This document shows positions 10,555 to 27,116 of a DNA stretch of 27,379 nt, in pieces. Position 1 is the stretch's first letter. Each line of letters starts with the position of its first letter. Below the pieces are notes generated by a model. It saw nothing but the letters and a program-made list of their open reading frames with translations. It searched no databases and was not told the DNA's origin. The DNA comes from Elysia marginata (lineage: Eukaryota > Mollusca > Gastropoda > Plakobranchidae): positions 306,476 through 333,854 of the forward strand of contig BMAT01003668.1 in the NCBI GenBank assembly GCA_019649035.1, written 5' to 3'. The position numbers and the translations under genes are program-made.

Positions 10555-10829
10555 TCAATGATTCCAAGTTGAAATTTTATATTGATGAATATGTGCCTTC
10601 ATATCCTCCTCACACCCTTTAATTTCAATTCTGACCGCCACTAGCCTCTGTGTCAGCCCAACAGACTTGGCAACCTTACTGTTAGAAGATGGTGAGTTTT
10701 TAACAGAAAGAAGTACTCGGCACTTACATCTGGTACGCACGGAGCAGTCGCCTGTTTTCCTTTAGTGCTTCTTGGTGGGGAAGACATCCCAGACTTTGAG
10801 GCCCCTCTTTGGCGTTTCTTGTCCATCAT
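10555..10829 (-). CDS. Candidate small protein gene, two exons, unrecognised
   Basis: In a less AT-rich island, an ATG at 10829 opens 34 codons of basic, Ser/Lys-rich sequence starting MMDKKRQRGASKSG. It ends at a consensus donor, GAT|GTAAGT (exon 10829-10728). A second segment after CAGTAAG (10674-10555) continues in phase with VAKSVGLTQRL and EIKGCEEDMKAHI and stops at TGA, giving about 73 residues. The implied intron is only 53 bases, shorter than usual. If it is not removed, the first frame ends after about 59 residues. I do not recognise the protein. The second part has the heptad-like look of a short coiled coil. It could also be a fragment of a longer gene or a relic. Confidence 0.3.
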
Positions 10830-13569
10830 TAGGCCTGACCACCAGGGGAAACAAGGACTGATGTGTCGAGATCCTTATCCCAATCTCTAAAATGATGTTG
10901 AATTTTTATTAGTGAAGCATTTTCATATCTTTATATTACAACTTCTATATTAGAATTACCTAAACAACGGATTATAAAATCACTATGAAATAAACCAACA
11001 AAGGTTTTAAAGAATTCTACTTATTTATCTAACTTATGATATTCCTTGTAAGTGTTTAGCTCATGGCTAAACTTTGACATTTTTGTTAGCCCTAAAAACA
11101 AACAAAACTTAAATGACCTATCCTAAGTTTCATAGATTTTATTGCTATAATAAGTTTAACATGAAATTACATAGAAAACCATTTTATCGGATTATTATTG
11201 AATATATCAGTCTGTATCTAAATTTAAAGGTTATAATACCAACAACTTTCCTCCCAATATGACAGAATGAATTTTACTTCTATAGCTATAGTCTACCAAC
11301 AACTCAATTGAAACTCCTTCCAACACAAGAAATCGCTTAGAAAATTTTGAACTCAGGATTTAAAAAATATCTTAATAATGGGATCTAACAACAGACGTAG
11401 ACAAAACAGGCTACCTAGATCTATCTGGAAACACATTTTTCAAAAAACCATTGTACGTGTAGGCCTGCAACCAATCCTTTCAGAAAAATTAAGGTCTGAG
11501 TAGGCGCTGCATTTATTTTTTAAAGTTTTTTATCTGTCTTTACACTGTCGCGCATGTTAAAGTTTGACTGAACGCTGAATTTTTATATCTGATGGAAAGT
11601 AACGAATTTGGAGAGTTAACGTTAGAAATCTGTTTGATTGTTTCATTAATATGGAGGCGAGAAAATCCTAATGCAACCATGGCTAATTTTCACATTTTAT
11701 TGAAACATGTTACAGTTAGAACCTTACCTTGATGTAAGTTCTTACTCGGTATCCATTGTTTGCTTTTTTAAACCCATTCTCCCGGAAGTTACGTTCATCG
11801 TGTTTTGTCATGACTAGATCTATTTTGTGCTCACTTTTAGCTTTCCCGATTTTAAGAATCAAAGTATACTTCTCTTTCCTGTGGAAATGAGTAAATTTTT
11901 ATTTTTTTTAAAGACCGAGAAGAAAAGCGTAGGGTAAACATTGATGTTCAGTCCCAGGCCATCTTCGCTAGTTAAGTGTACATGTCTATCAGTTTTTTTT
12001 TGTAACCAATGAAATACAGAATAAAATATCGGCCGCTAAAAAGTAATTACATTGTACTATGATGTGTGCAAAGTACCGGCTTTTCACAATCACAGACTAT
12101 TGCTTAATAAATTTTCAATTTGCCAGCCTACAGTTTGGGTTATCTGGCGGGGTTCAGGCAGTTTGAACTGGAGTACAACCAAAATTGTTAGAATTTCTCC
12201 CGTAACAGCTAAAATCGGGAAGACTAGTTCACAGCAAGAGATTCACCGGTTTTAGAACAAAATAAAATAAAAAAAGGTGGTATATTGTACACTAACTCAG
12301 AGCTCTGAGATGATAGTTTCTGAAGAGAATAATCAGAAATGTTCTGTTTAAATTATTAATATTGCCACACTTATAAGAGAACTACCTAGTACTGTTCATT
12401 TAAAATCAAACTATTTATGAAATACATGTACATAGCATAGAATAAAGATTTACCTAGCAGTGTTAGGTAGTTTCATTCATGAAAAAATGAACATATCTTT
12501 AAAAACAAAATGTTTTATTTGTTTATCACGTAAGCCATGACCCTGTTATTGTGTTAAAGTGTTACACCTCATCGTGTGATCAATGGAAAACTGAACGCCT
12601 GAAAGTATTCGTAAATATCTATCCAATTTTCTTTGGTATTCGACTCCTTAACGCAGTGTCTAAAAGCATTAGAAACACCGATCCCTATTTTGGGTAAGAA
12701 ACCGAAGAGATTGAACCCTTTTATTTTTTTTCCACTTAACTGCCTAATTAGTTGTAGACTTAGGTTTAGGATTTATGATCGGTCGGTGTAAAGTCATACT
12801 TTCTCTGTATCTATCCATAATTCACCCGCTACGGTACCTCCCTTAATTAGTTTGATAAACTCTCCTCAACCAATAAACATGTATGTTTTTTTTTGTTACA
12901 AAAAATTTATACAATTAAAATGACATGTATTTTGTTGATTTTATTTAAATATGGAACACCATTGCTCTAAATATATATAAATCGTACTAAGCTTATATTG
13001 TATCATTTTTTTTGTCTTGCTTCTAACTCTCTCCTATTATTTTCTTTATCTCTGTTGTTTCTCTTTTCAACCTTTTCAGTGCAACCCCTCTCTTCTTCTT
13101 TAGCTCCCATACCCTCCCCTAATTAAAAGTGTGTTTGGTAGCTTAGGGACCTATCATGGTTCTTTTAAATTTATTTACTCCAATATCTCTTTCAGTTCAC
13201 AAAACGATTTTTTAGAATAATAAGTAGAATCCCAACTTCATGTTTACTGTACTCATTTAAGTTTGGGAAAGACCCAGCCTAAATCCTTTTCAATTTCAAC
13301 AAGTAGGCCTCTGAAATCAAAATAACACCGATCTATCAAAAATTCATGAGCAGGCTATACATTTTGGTCTGGTGCAATATTATTAAAGTCACCTCGAATG
13401 TTGTAACGTTTTCACTTAAGACAGTCATAATACCTGTAGATGTAGTCCTGACTGATATAAAACTTTTGTTAGTTTCAAATTCGATTCAATGCTCTTACTC
13501 TTTGTGTAAGATTAAAGATTTCTATACTTTATCCGACTTTTTGCTATTCACAGATCATTCCAACAAAGC
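10830..13569. other. Spacer upstream of TMEM86-like gene 2
   Basis: I found no convincing exon. A short 5' exon of gene 2 should be sought here. A pyrimidine-rich stretch near 13010-13100 and the CAG at 13551-13553 are possible acceptor regions. Confidence 0.4.
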
Positions 13570-14412
13570 ATGCTAGACCCTGCGTTGCTTCCATTCTTTT
13601 TCCTTTTACTGCTGTATGTGGTCACTTTTACACCACACCTGGGACGTGCACCGGAAGCCTGGACATCAGTGGTTCTCAAGATTTTGCCAGTATGGTATCT
13701 TGCTGTACACGTAGTGTTCAAAAACTATGGGCAGAAACGAAATCAAAACAAAACAGATGGTATCAATGAAGCGTCGTCTGGGAAAGATCATCGAAATGGC
13801 TCGGTTGCAACAGATGGAATACAACAGGCAAAAAATCCTCACTTAAGGAAAATAAACACAATCGGTTTCGGTCATGACGAAAATGACAGGGCATCTAGTA
13901 ATTTTTCAGATCGCGGGAGTCATCTTTCTGATAATGAGCTGCCCTCCAAGATACGATTTGTGATAGGGCTGTTGATTTCCAGTATCGGGGACGCTTGCCT
14001 TGTGTACAAAGCCCTGTTCAAAGTTGGAATAGTCGCCTTCGGTGTTGCCCAAATGATGTATCTTTTAGCACTCAAACATCGCTATAGACGGAGTCTTCTA
14101 GCTTGGGTGGCTGTACCACTTTGCATAACTCTTAACGCCATCCTTGCACCAGGAATCGACGAAGTTATTCTAAATATTCTGGTTTTTGGATACTCGCTGC
14201 TAATTCATTCCATGCTCTTCTATGCCATCGCTGGATTTGAGAGTTTTCCCACACGAAAATCTTTTTCGTCCATGATTGGAGCAAGCCTTTTTATAGCTTC
14301 TGATTTCCTTATAGCGCTCAACAAATGGGTTACCATCACGCCTTATCCAGAAGCCTCGATACTAATGACATACTACACAGCGCAACTTCTTCTAACCATT
14401 GGCATTTGTTGA
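13570..14412 (+). CDS. TMEM86A-like: TMEM86/YhhN-family lysoplasmalogenase-like protein, gene 2 (single visible exon)
   Basis: This uninterrupted 280-codon frame matches TMEM86 from end to end. ALLPFFFLLLLYVV (5-18) and LKILPVWYLAVHVV (36-49) are the N-terminal helices. Residues 51-126 are a hydrophilic insertion rich in Asn, Gly, Ser and Asp. RFVIGLLISSIGDACLV (129-145) carries the Gly-Asp motif, IASDFLIALNKW (242-253) the Ser-Asp motif, and MTYYTAQLLLTIG the last helix. The predicted role is hydrolysis of lysoplasmalogen to a fatty aldehyde and glycerophospho-base in an intracellular membrane. The histidine of the AH..Y motif is Gln161. The ATG at 13570 is in place for a start. However, a pyrimidine-rich stretch and CAG lie just upstream (13551-13553), so a short 5' coding exon may precede it. 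None of the gene 1 introns is present. Whether it is orthologous to TMEM86A or TMEM86B cannot be decided here. Confidence 0.85.
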   Translation: MLDPALLPFFFLLLLYVVTFTPHLGRAPEAWTSVVLKILPVWYLAVHVVFKNYGQKRNQNKTDGINEASSGKDHRNGSVATDGIQQAKNPHLRKINTIGFGHDENDRASSNFSDRGSHLSDNELPSKIRFVIGLLISSIGDACLVYKALFKVGIVAFGVAQMMYLLALKHRYRRSLLAWVAVPLCITLNAILAPGIDEVILNILVFGYSLLIHSMLFYAIAGFESFPTRKSFSSMIGASLFIASDFLIALNKWVTITPYPEASILMTYYTAQLLLTIGIC

Positions 14413-14774
14413 GGTGCTAAAGGTAATGTGGCTTGTCGCAAACAAATAATACAAAACACACTAATTTACTGCGGCATGCTGCAACATGTATTTTTAAGCC
14501 GCGTTGACTTTTTTCAGCTGTCAAGGATTAGGATAACTATCCATGATATTTATAAAAAATCTTAACTTGATTGCAATAAGATGTCTCCATCTAGTTCGTG
14601 GACAATGAATATAATTGCAGGTGGTCGTTATCCATTACACATTCGTTTTAATTAGCTGCATGATTGGAACATAAATCAGCAAACGTGAATTGCTACAGCA
14701 AATAAGCCATCTTACTGTGTTTCAATTTTGCTACTACTGTTGTTTTTGTAAATTATATACATGTACATAGTATA

Positions 14775-16205
14775 TCGGGTGGCCAAAAAAAAAACGTTCT
14801 CAACTTTTCACCCTATCGATGTGTATTACTTCATACCTCTTTAAGATATTTACATGAAAATACACATATAGAAAGACAAATCATTAATGTCAAGGTGTGT
14901 CAAGTTTTCAGCTTCTGGCTTAATTGGTTTATAAGTTATTTGATTCTAAGTAACATGCACCTCAGATGTTAAAAAAAAACGGTCCATGAACTCCAGTGTA
15001 CTGTAATCAGTTTTTTCAAGGGATCTGTAAAACTTCCTTCCAACTGAACAACAGCTCTAACTTTAGCACCACGTTGCAATTGACTCTCTCACTTCTTCAA
15101 TACATGTACAGTGGAATCCTGATAAAGTCAACACCTCGGGACCGAAAAAATGTGTTGACTTTAAGCAAAAGTTGGCTTTAATCAATACAAAGATATAAAG
15201 AAATACATAATGGGACTGCAAAACGAAGTTGACTTTAGGCAAGAATTTCCCTAAAGGTGTTGACTTTAAGTGGATTCCACTGTACCATCTTTATTTTTGC
15301 TTTAATTTCATTTTCACTAATTCAGCGAAGGGAATCGACAGTCCCGGGTAGTCCTCCTACGCAAGCAAGTCCCGCATTGCATAATCTATCGGATGCAAAT
15401 CCAGTGGCCAGTCATCTTTGGCAATGAAGTCGACTCCTTGCTCTATGAGAATTGTTGGGTTGCACGACTTTTGTGCAAAGTAGCACCGTCTTGTAGCAGA
15501 ATAACGTCACATTGACTACAAATTGTGCTAAATGAGTGAAGGTGGTTTTTTTTTTAACTAGAGAGATGTAATTCTCTAAATTGACCTTCGTAGTTTCGTA
15601 TCAAGGAAAAAAAATATCGGTTTTGCCATTCCAGCACACACCAGCAGAATCTAGACTTTCTGCGAAAACCTATTCGTTTCGTGGTAAAGCCATTTCAGAG
15701 GAATGTGCGACTTCTTATTTCCATAGACAACCTCATTTTTGGCAATCTCTAGGGTGAATTCTTTTTCATTTGATTAACATTTTCACCGGTAAATCTGTTC
15801 AGAAAGGTCTGAGGTCGAAGGCGTCTTTATTCTTTCACTTTCTGTTTCCTGCTAGTCTGAATTCGTTTGTAAGGCCTTTAGTTTAAGATCCCTCTTTACA
15901 ATTATTTATGCAGTGCTTCTTCCTGTCTGTAATTCTGATACTATTTTTCTAGCTGATTTATGGGTACGCAGCTTGAATTGCAAACAGCTTTGATGATCAG
16001 GTCGATGTGTGTTTTTCGTGAGTTTCGGTAACTTTTTAAACATCTGTCATTTCGTTATTTGTTCACTGATTTCGTTGATATTTGGCGTGATATTGAAGTA
16101 GTATGCAGTTCATTGATGATATGCCTAAATTGTATAACAATTGCACAAAGACTCTTAGAGATATGACACTCCAAAGTTGGGGACGTCTTTTTTTTTGCCA
16201 CCCGA
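14775..16205 (-). mobile_element. Decayed Tc1/mariner-type DNA transposon
   Basis: The ends are inverted repeats: TCGGGTGGCCAAAAAA at the left, and the right end reads TCGGGTGGCAAAAAAA on the minus strand. The similarity continues about 30 bases, and TA flanks both sides, as this superfamily requires. On the minus strand, transposase pieces are recognisable. An N-terminal stretch reads SRKIVSELQTGRST, a middle one VCAGMAKP.IFF, and near 15330-15530 there is LLQDGATLHKSRATQQ followed by DWPLDLHPIDYAM, the DDE/D catalytic region. Stops and frame changes interrupt the coding region, so it is inactive. Without the inserted MITE it would be about 1255 bp, normal for the group. Confidence 0.85.
15109..15282. 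mobile_element. Pogo/Tigger-like MITE nested in the mariner element
   Basis: This 174-bp non-coding element has terminal inverted repeats starting CAGTGGAATCC at both ends and is flanked by TA duplications. The inverted similarity extends about 27 bases and includes AAAGTCAACACC. Several internal copies of GTTGACTTTA lie on either strand. The CAGTGGAA start plus TA target fits pogo-type elements. It has no coding capacity and must have been mobilised in trans. Confidence 0.8.
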
Positions 16206-19200
16206 TACATAGCGGTGCGTTTTAAGGTTAGATTTATGTAAAGGCCACATTCTATTTCTAAGCCCAGATAACCATGGTATGAACTTGTTCAATTGTGTTC
16301 GTGGACATCCACTGTCACCTCGACGTCACTTTTGAAAAATTATGAATGCACAGTTAGTACTAAAATGTGTTAAATCATGCATAGTTATCAATAATATTAC
16401 ATTAGTTATAAGTCATCTGTTTAATTCAATCTGATGTCTTCAGACTTATAGACAATGAGTAAAAGCGAGTACAGTGTAGTTTTTCTCTTTATTTTTATTG
16501 GATCTGCAAAGGCTTGGGAAGCAAAAATAAATACGATGTTAAGTTTTAAAATTTCTATATATGATTGTGAGGTGACCATGATAAATCAGGCAAAGGTTGG
16601 AATTCGACACTTGAGTTAGAAGGATTTTCAAAAATTGTCTCGTAACAAGTCTATATGATTAGGAAGTTGAAATGTTTATTTTGAGAAATTATCTTTAAAA
16701 TTGGTTAGAACTATTCTGTTTTTCTCTGTACATTTATTTTATGTCAAAATAATCTCTAATAGTATTCAAAGAATTTGGAAACATTAAAGCAATAAATATC
16801 GTTTGATAAAAGTACTAAAGGACTCCAGCTCAAAACTGGTTGGAGCAACTTGTGCTCAATTTATCTTTGTATCTCTGACAAAATCATTTTTTTCAAATAT
16901 TTCTTATCTTCTTGAATAAATGTACAAATTTTTGCACTTGTCTCATTTCTGGTCTTATTTTCAATGCCTCATGCACACTTGCATTTACGAACACTTCAAT
17001 TTTTTTGCAAATGTCTCACACATTTTGAAAAATTTTATATCTTTGACTGATACATGTATTTAAGTGATACCTATTGGCAAATATGCCATTGCTCTGATAT
17101 GTAAAATTACATTTTGATTTGACAATTTATCAAATGCAAATCTATGAAATTTGCAATCATCTGATTCATACTCTTCAAGAGGTGTTTCTTTTTTTATTAT
17201 AACAAACTTGCTTTTAAATTTGATCGAAAATTTGTGACAGTATAACTATAAGATGTGTTGAAAATCAAAACTATCCTAGCATCTCTATCTTCTCAGAAAG
17301 CATCTGAAAATTTTTAATTATTTGGCTGCTTGATGTGAAAAAAAAAACAAAAAACATGCATGTTAAAAATATGAGCACAAAAATTGCTGGATGATTTATT
17401 TATTCAGTCAAGTTTTATTTTCCTTTGATAGACCAGATGGTTTTAAAACAAGGTTGTAACATTATGAAAAAATTTAACGTTGAAAACACCCTGATGATAC
17501 ATTTCCATCATATCATGTATAATACAAATGCTTATAAACAAACAGAAAAGGTGAAAGTTTAACTTTTTTTTTCTTCTCTACCTGCACCACAATTTTTTTT
17601 TAATTTGAATGAACCAAAACAACAATATGCCCCTCTCTGCTTATAACTTTCTTCAATAAAGTATAACAAAAAGACGCTAACTACAGTACACAGTTAAAAG
17701 GGAAAAGCCAATACTTTCCTTCAATTCAGATAAACGCCAAAAGTAATTGTTTGTTACCACAAGAATAACTCCAGAACCAAGAATTGAACCAACAAACATG
17801 AATTCCCACTAGCTTGCGCCCTAACTATGATACACTAAAACATTCGTATTATGGAAAAACTAGTATGCATGAAATGTGAATGTGTATCATCCACATTTAT
17901 ATCTGCAGTATTATTGTATTTTACATTTTGTTTAGGTTGACACTTCAATCCTCTTTATTACAGTTTCCCATCCAAATGCTGAATTTTAGGCTTGATTTCT
18001 TTACCTAACCTAAAAAAAGTTTTAGAAAAGTTAATGCGTTGAACATACCATGATTTTCCAGCATTTTTTATGAATATTTACAAAACTCGGCTAAATATTC
18101 AAAAAACATGACATCCTTGTGTTTGCTACAATCAAAGGCAACCACATACAAAATTTCAAAAAACTGGGCAATGCACAAAGAAGATACATTTTATACAAAA
18201 GAAAATATCACATTTTGAGAAAAACACAATTGAGGTTGAAAAATTATAGAAAACTTCTATAAGTATAAGTGCTAGATTGGTGCGCTGATTAAAAACCAAG
18301 GCACCCAGTTTTATGTATTTGTTGGTAGAGTTGTATAATATGTCTGAACATTACAAGTCTGTAAAAAAACATGGACTTTGATATGACATAAACTTTTATT
18401 GATAGTTTGGCCCAAAATAGTAGCATATCCCCCTAAAGTACTGAAGACATGTGCAAGAAAAGCAAATAAAATGCTTTATGAATGCAGCTTACGGTGAGTT
18501 CAGCTACGCAGAAAAGTAATTAAAAAAATACAAAATTTTTTAAGATATGAAATATATAAATGATATGATATGACTAAGTTCATAAAAAGAGCAACATGGA
18601 TTCAAAGCATATAAAATTTTGTTTTCAACAGCTTATATTTCAGTTCTCTCTCTTGCATGATTATCAATTTTAGAGTTGTTCTAAACTACGAAAGGTATCA
18701 GAAATAATGAGTTTTACATATTTGTGAACGAACAGCATATTTTAAATTTTAAAAAGTAATACTTTTAAGTAGATTTCTATTAAGCATGTGAAAAGTCAAA
18801 GCAGCCAACTGTCAGTTCAATGAATCAAACTGGCGGAAAAAAAAAAATTCAAGAAATGAGCATGTATTTCAAACATCCATGTATAGATATCCAAGCACTG
18901 TATTGAAAATTATTCTCAAATCCTTTTCATAAAAAAAATCCCAGAATAAATCAGCCTGAATTCTGATCCCAAAAGACTTAAGATAACCAAGTAGAAGATT
19001 GAAACAAGTAAAAACTTTTGATTGCAAGTTTTAAAAGTTTTTGAATACAGATATTTCTTATATTTTTTTTCAACTATCCCACAAAGGCCTCTTACAAGTA
19101 ATTGTTTCCCCTCAAAATATACTATCATCAAAATATCTATTTTCTCAGATATTCTTTGTCATTTATTAACCACAAGATAAATACATACTTTTTTCAAAGA

Positions 19201-19855
19201 TACCTCTTGCTTGATAAGCATTATTTTTTTTAAGTGATAAAGAACAAAGAACTTGTCCTCATGCAACAGCAATAAAACATAATAAGCTGCGTTGTGTGCA
19301 AAGAGTAAAAGTTAACAACATGTTTATGTGATCGTCAAGTCTACAAAGTGAATCATCAGTTTAATGTAACCACAATTTAGGATTATTTTAATTACAGATT
19401 CACCTTTCTTTAAAATAAAAAACAACGATTTTTTTTCTTCCTTTTGTATGAAACAAACTTACACAGATGCATGTGATTGTCCTTTAAAGTAGCTTTAAAT
19501 ATTCTATTAAATATATTAAATATTTCTTAATATAATGTGCTTTAGTGGAGCTTAGAGCTCAAAAGCCTCACATAAAAAGGGTTTCTAAAATCAATCACAT
19601 TTTCTGTGCATAGTACAGTTAAGAAAATCATTTATTATCAATAGAAAATAGAAAGGCCATGAAGTATTTTTGCTTTAAAATGTAAGCAGTTTATACAAAA
19701 TAATGGAAAGGATATATTTCACATCTCATTCTCAACTTTAATTTCCATAAATACAACTATAAAGGAAGTTGAAACTTAGCTGATAAAAAACAGTTTGTGA
19801 ACACGATTCAATATATCTATGTGATCTTGTATTTACAAACTTGACATTCAAGACC
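16206..19855. other. AT-rich region between the mariner element and the YIPF4 stop codon
   Basis: No coding region or recognisable mobile element. The right part must include the YIPF4 3' UTR. How far it reaches is not visible, as several AATAAA matches on the minus strand would allow anything from about 0.2 kb upward. Confidence 0.45.
19631..19636 (-). promoter_or_regulatory. Candidate poly(A) signal of YIPF4
   Basis: AATAAA on the minus strand lies about 220 bases past the YIPF4 stop codon. Other AATAAA matches occur further downstream in this AT-rich DNA, so the real 3' end may be later. Confidence 0.3.
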
Positions 19856-24978
<5,123 letters not shown>

Positions 24979-26579
24979 CTTAAAAAGAAAAGTTTATAAA
25001 TTGATTTTAACATTAATGCATCTTTATCTTAATCATTGTTAGTTGTGCTTTTGACATTTGGATGGCAATTAAAATTTTCAAATCATCCCACATCCATTTG
25101 ATGCAGGCTTTTCTGTTCCGTGGAACAAATAACATCTGACTGATGATAGACTTCCTCTTTGAGCCGCCTAGATTTCCTCTTCGAGCTGCATCTCATCAAT
25201 GCATAGTTTAACTCTCCCCTAAAATTTTTTGTCATCTCCAAAAAAAAAAGAAAAAGAAAATGATTTACATGCTGTTTTCTCAAATCATAGCTGTGTCCTC
25301 AGATTTTTATTTTACTTTGTAAAAATTTGTTTTTTTTCATTCAATTCCATCCAGCTGAATTCCTAGGTCTAGGAACTTTTAGTTTTTCTTATCAAAATGG
25401 CTTTGGACTGAACAGACAGATAGTACCATTGTTTAATGCTTTCTAAGTTCTTGAAAGTTTGTGAGAAATAACAAATAACTGTAAATTCATGCCTCTTCGG
25501 TAGTGACTGAGTAAGATGACTTCATTTATGTATATTTTTTTTGAATGCAAACTATAATGGTAAAGATCATACCAAATATAATGATATACATGTATATCAA
25601 ACTTGTACATAAGTTAATTTATAGATGCTTCGCCGGTCCAAACTCCAAACATTGGATTACATGATCAATCAAATTTAAGTAAAAAAGTGAAAATCGATGG
25701 AGTTTGATGTCAAAACAGCTTCAAAATTTCTACATGTCAATCTCAAAGAAAAAAAACTTTTTTTTTAAATTGAAAAATGTTAACTACTTATAATTTGTGG
25801 GCAAATCTTTATTTTAAGTATCAGTTTCAAACTAAAGAATAAATCTGAATTATAAAATTTACAGTTGTAGAGCAACAAATCTATACTGAGTACAACTCTG
25901 CCCAGGGTCAACAAAAAGCAGTATCTGCAGTGTAAACTATATGAGAGATACTACATTTTGTTTGTCCATGGCAGAGCTAATGAACAGGGGCTTAAACCCC
26001 CTTCTGAAAATTAAACTAACAGCTGCTTTTGCTTTTTTTCAGTATTGTCAAATGTAGACTGACGACTTTTGAACCCATCTGATCAATTTTGATTCTAGAT
26101 GATGAAAATGTGGTGCTAAAGCACCATAAACTATCATCAACTGTCACAATCAGCAAATTTATGTCGCCACTCAGGTTATTAGATCCTATTCTAGATGCAC
26201 CAAAAATTGAATTCGCTTAGTCATGAAACTTAGGCCTCATAAGAGATTTGAGATGACATGATATTTATCCAGTCAATATACAGCACAATAAGGTATCCAA
26301 AATAATTGGTGTTGTTGGGACACAAAATAGATACAATAAAAAAGAAAAAATATAACAAAAAGAATAATATTGCAATGAGCAAGAAGTAAACTGAAGTGAA
26401 ACGACAAAGGAGGATCTTTAGCGTTTAGCTTACAACAAAAACATTAGCACCGTAGCAGCTGTTACAAACCATGTCATTAGCGCCTATTCACATATTCGCC
26501 TTAATTTTCTTGGTACATTCAGAACACCTTTCACTGTATTAATTAAGTACTATCAAGTTTTTAAAACCTGCAGTGAAGC
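24979..26579. other. YIPF4 intron 1 or upstream region
   Basis: No exon is recognised. A less AT-rich patch at 25083-25243 has an open frame on the minus strand but no family resemblance. Confidence 0.4.
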
Positions 26580-27020
26580 TAGTTATGGTCTACCCTGGCA
26601 TGTCTTGTCTTGTTCAGGTGTTTAACAGCTTGAGGAATGAAACTTATCATTTAAAAATCTTATGCTACCCTTGAATGTTCTAAGGAGTTGGCCATGTGGT
26701 AAATACTTGAAGTAGTGCCCTCCTGGATGGTTTGGTCCCTTGAGTATTTTGCTCACTTTTCTTTAGATCAAGGGGCTGTAGTATAATTACAACAACTCCT
26801 TTAGAGATTTACAATTGACAACTTTTTTTGCATCTTTTATGACAGAGGTCAATTCTGTTAGGTCTATCCTTGAGACTTTGTCAAACCATACTGATGCTAG
26901 TCAAAATGCTTTCAATTATAGCAGTGTAGAAACCAAGAAGGGTGGCTTTCCTTGCGCTATAATACTTAAACTTTTTCAGGAAATACATTCGCTGTCTTGC
27001 TTTCTTTATAATCTTTAGTA
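26580..27020 (-). mobile_element. Fragment of a non-LTR retrotransposon (LINE, CR1/L2/jockey group), 3' part of the RT ORF
   Basis: Minus-strand translation gives KKARQRMYFLKKFKYY and then FYTAIIESILTS, the block after the RT core of CR1/L2/Rex-like LINEs. Further on come HPGGHYFKYLPHGQ and SFIPQAVKHLNKTRHAR, matching the family's HPxxHxFxxLPSGRR and SFxPxAVxxLN tail. The pieces lie in different frames with stops between, so it is an old, dead copy truncated at its 5' end. Confidence 0.75.
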
Positions 27021-27116
27021 CAATTTATTTAGTATCAGTTGTGAAATCTCAGCTTTGAGCAAGTCTTCTAAAACTTGAAAGTTCAATTCCAACTTTTTCA
27101 TCAAAGTCAGTGATCA

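Noticed and set aside
12052-13576. Plus-strand frames at 12052-12255 and 13346-13576 as upstream exons of TMEM86-like gene 2
   Set aside because: No donor in the phase needed by an acceptor at 13551-13553 (the one tested makes a stop codon), and no N-terminal TMEM86 resemblance.
25083-25283. Minus-strand frame upstream of YIPF4 exon 2 as an exon
   Set aside because: No YIPF4 resemblance and it ends in a stop with no donor. It contains a 22-bp near-duplicate (25149-25170, 25171-25192; 17 of 22 identical) of no clear meaning.
26446-26475. Short minus-strand ATG segment (MVCNSCYGANVFV) ending at GTAAGC as YIPF4 exon 1
   Set aside because: The donor phase does not fit exon 2 and the residues do not resemble the YIPF4 N-terminus.
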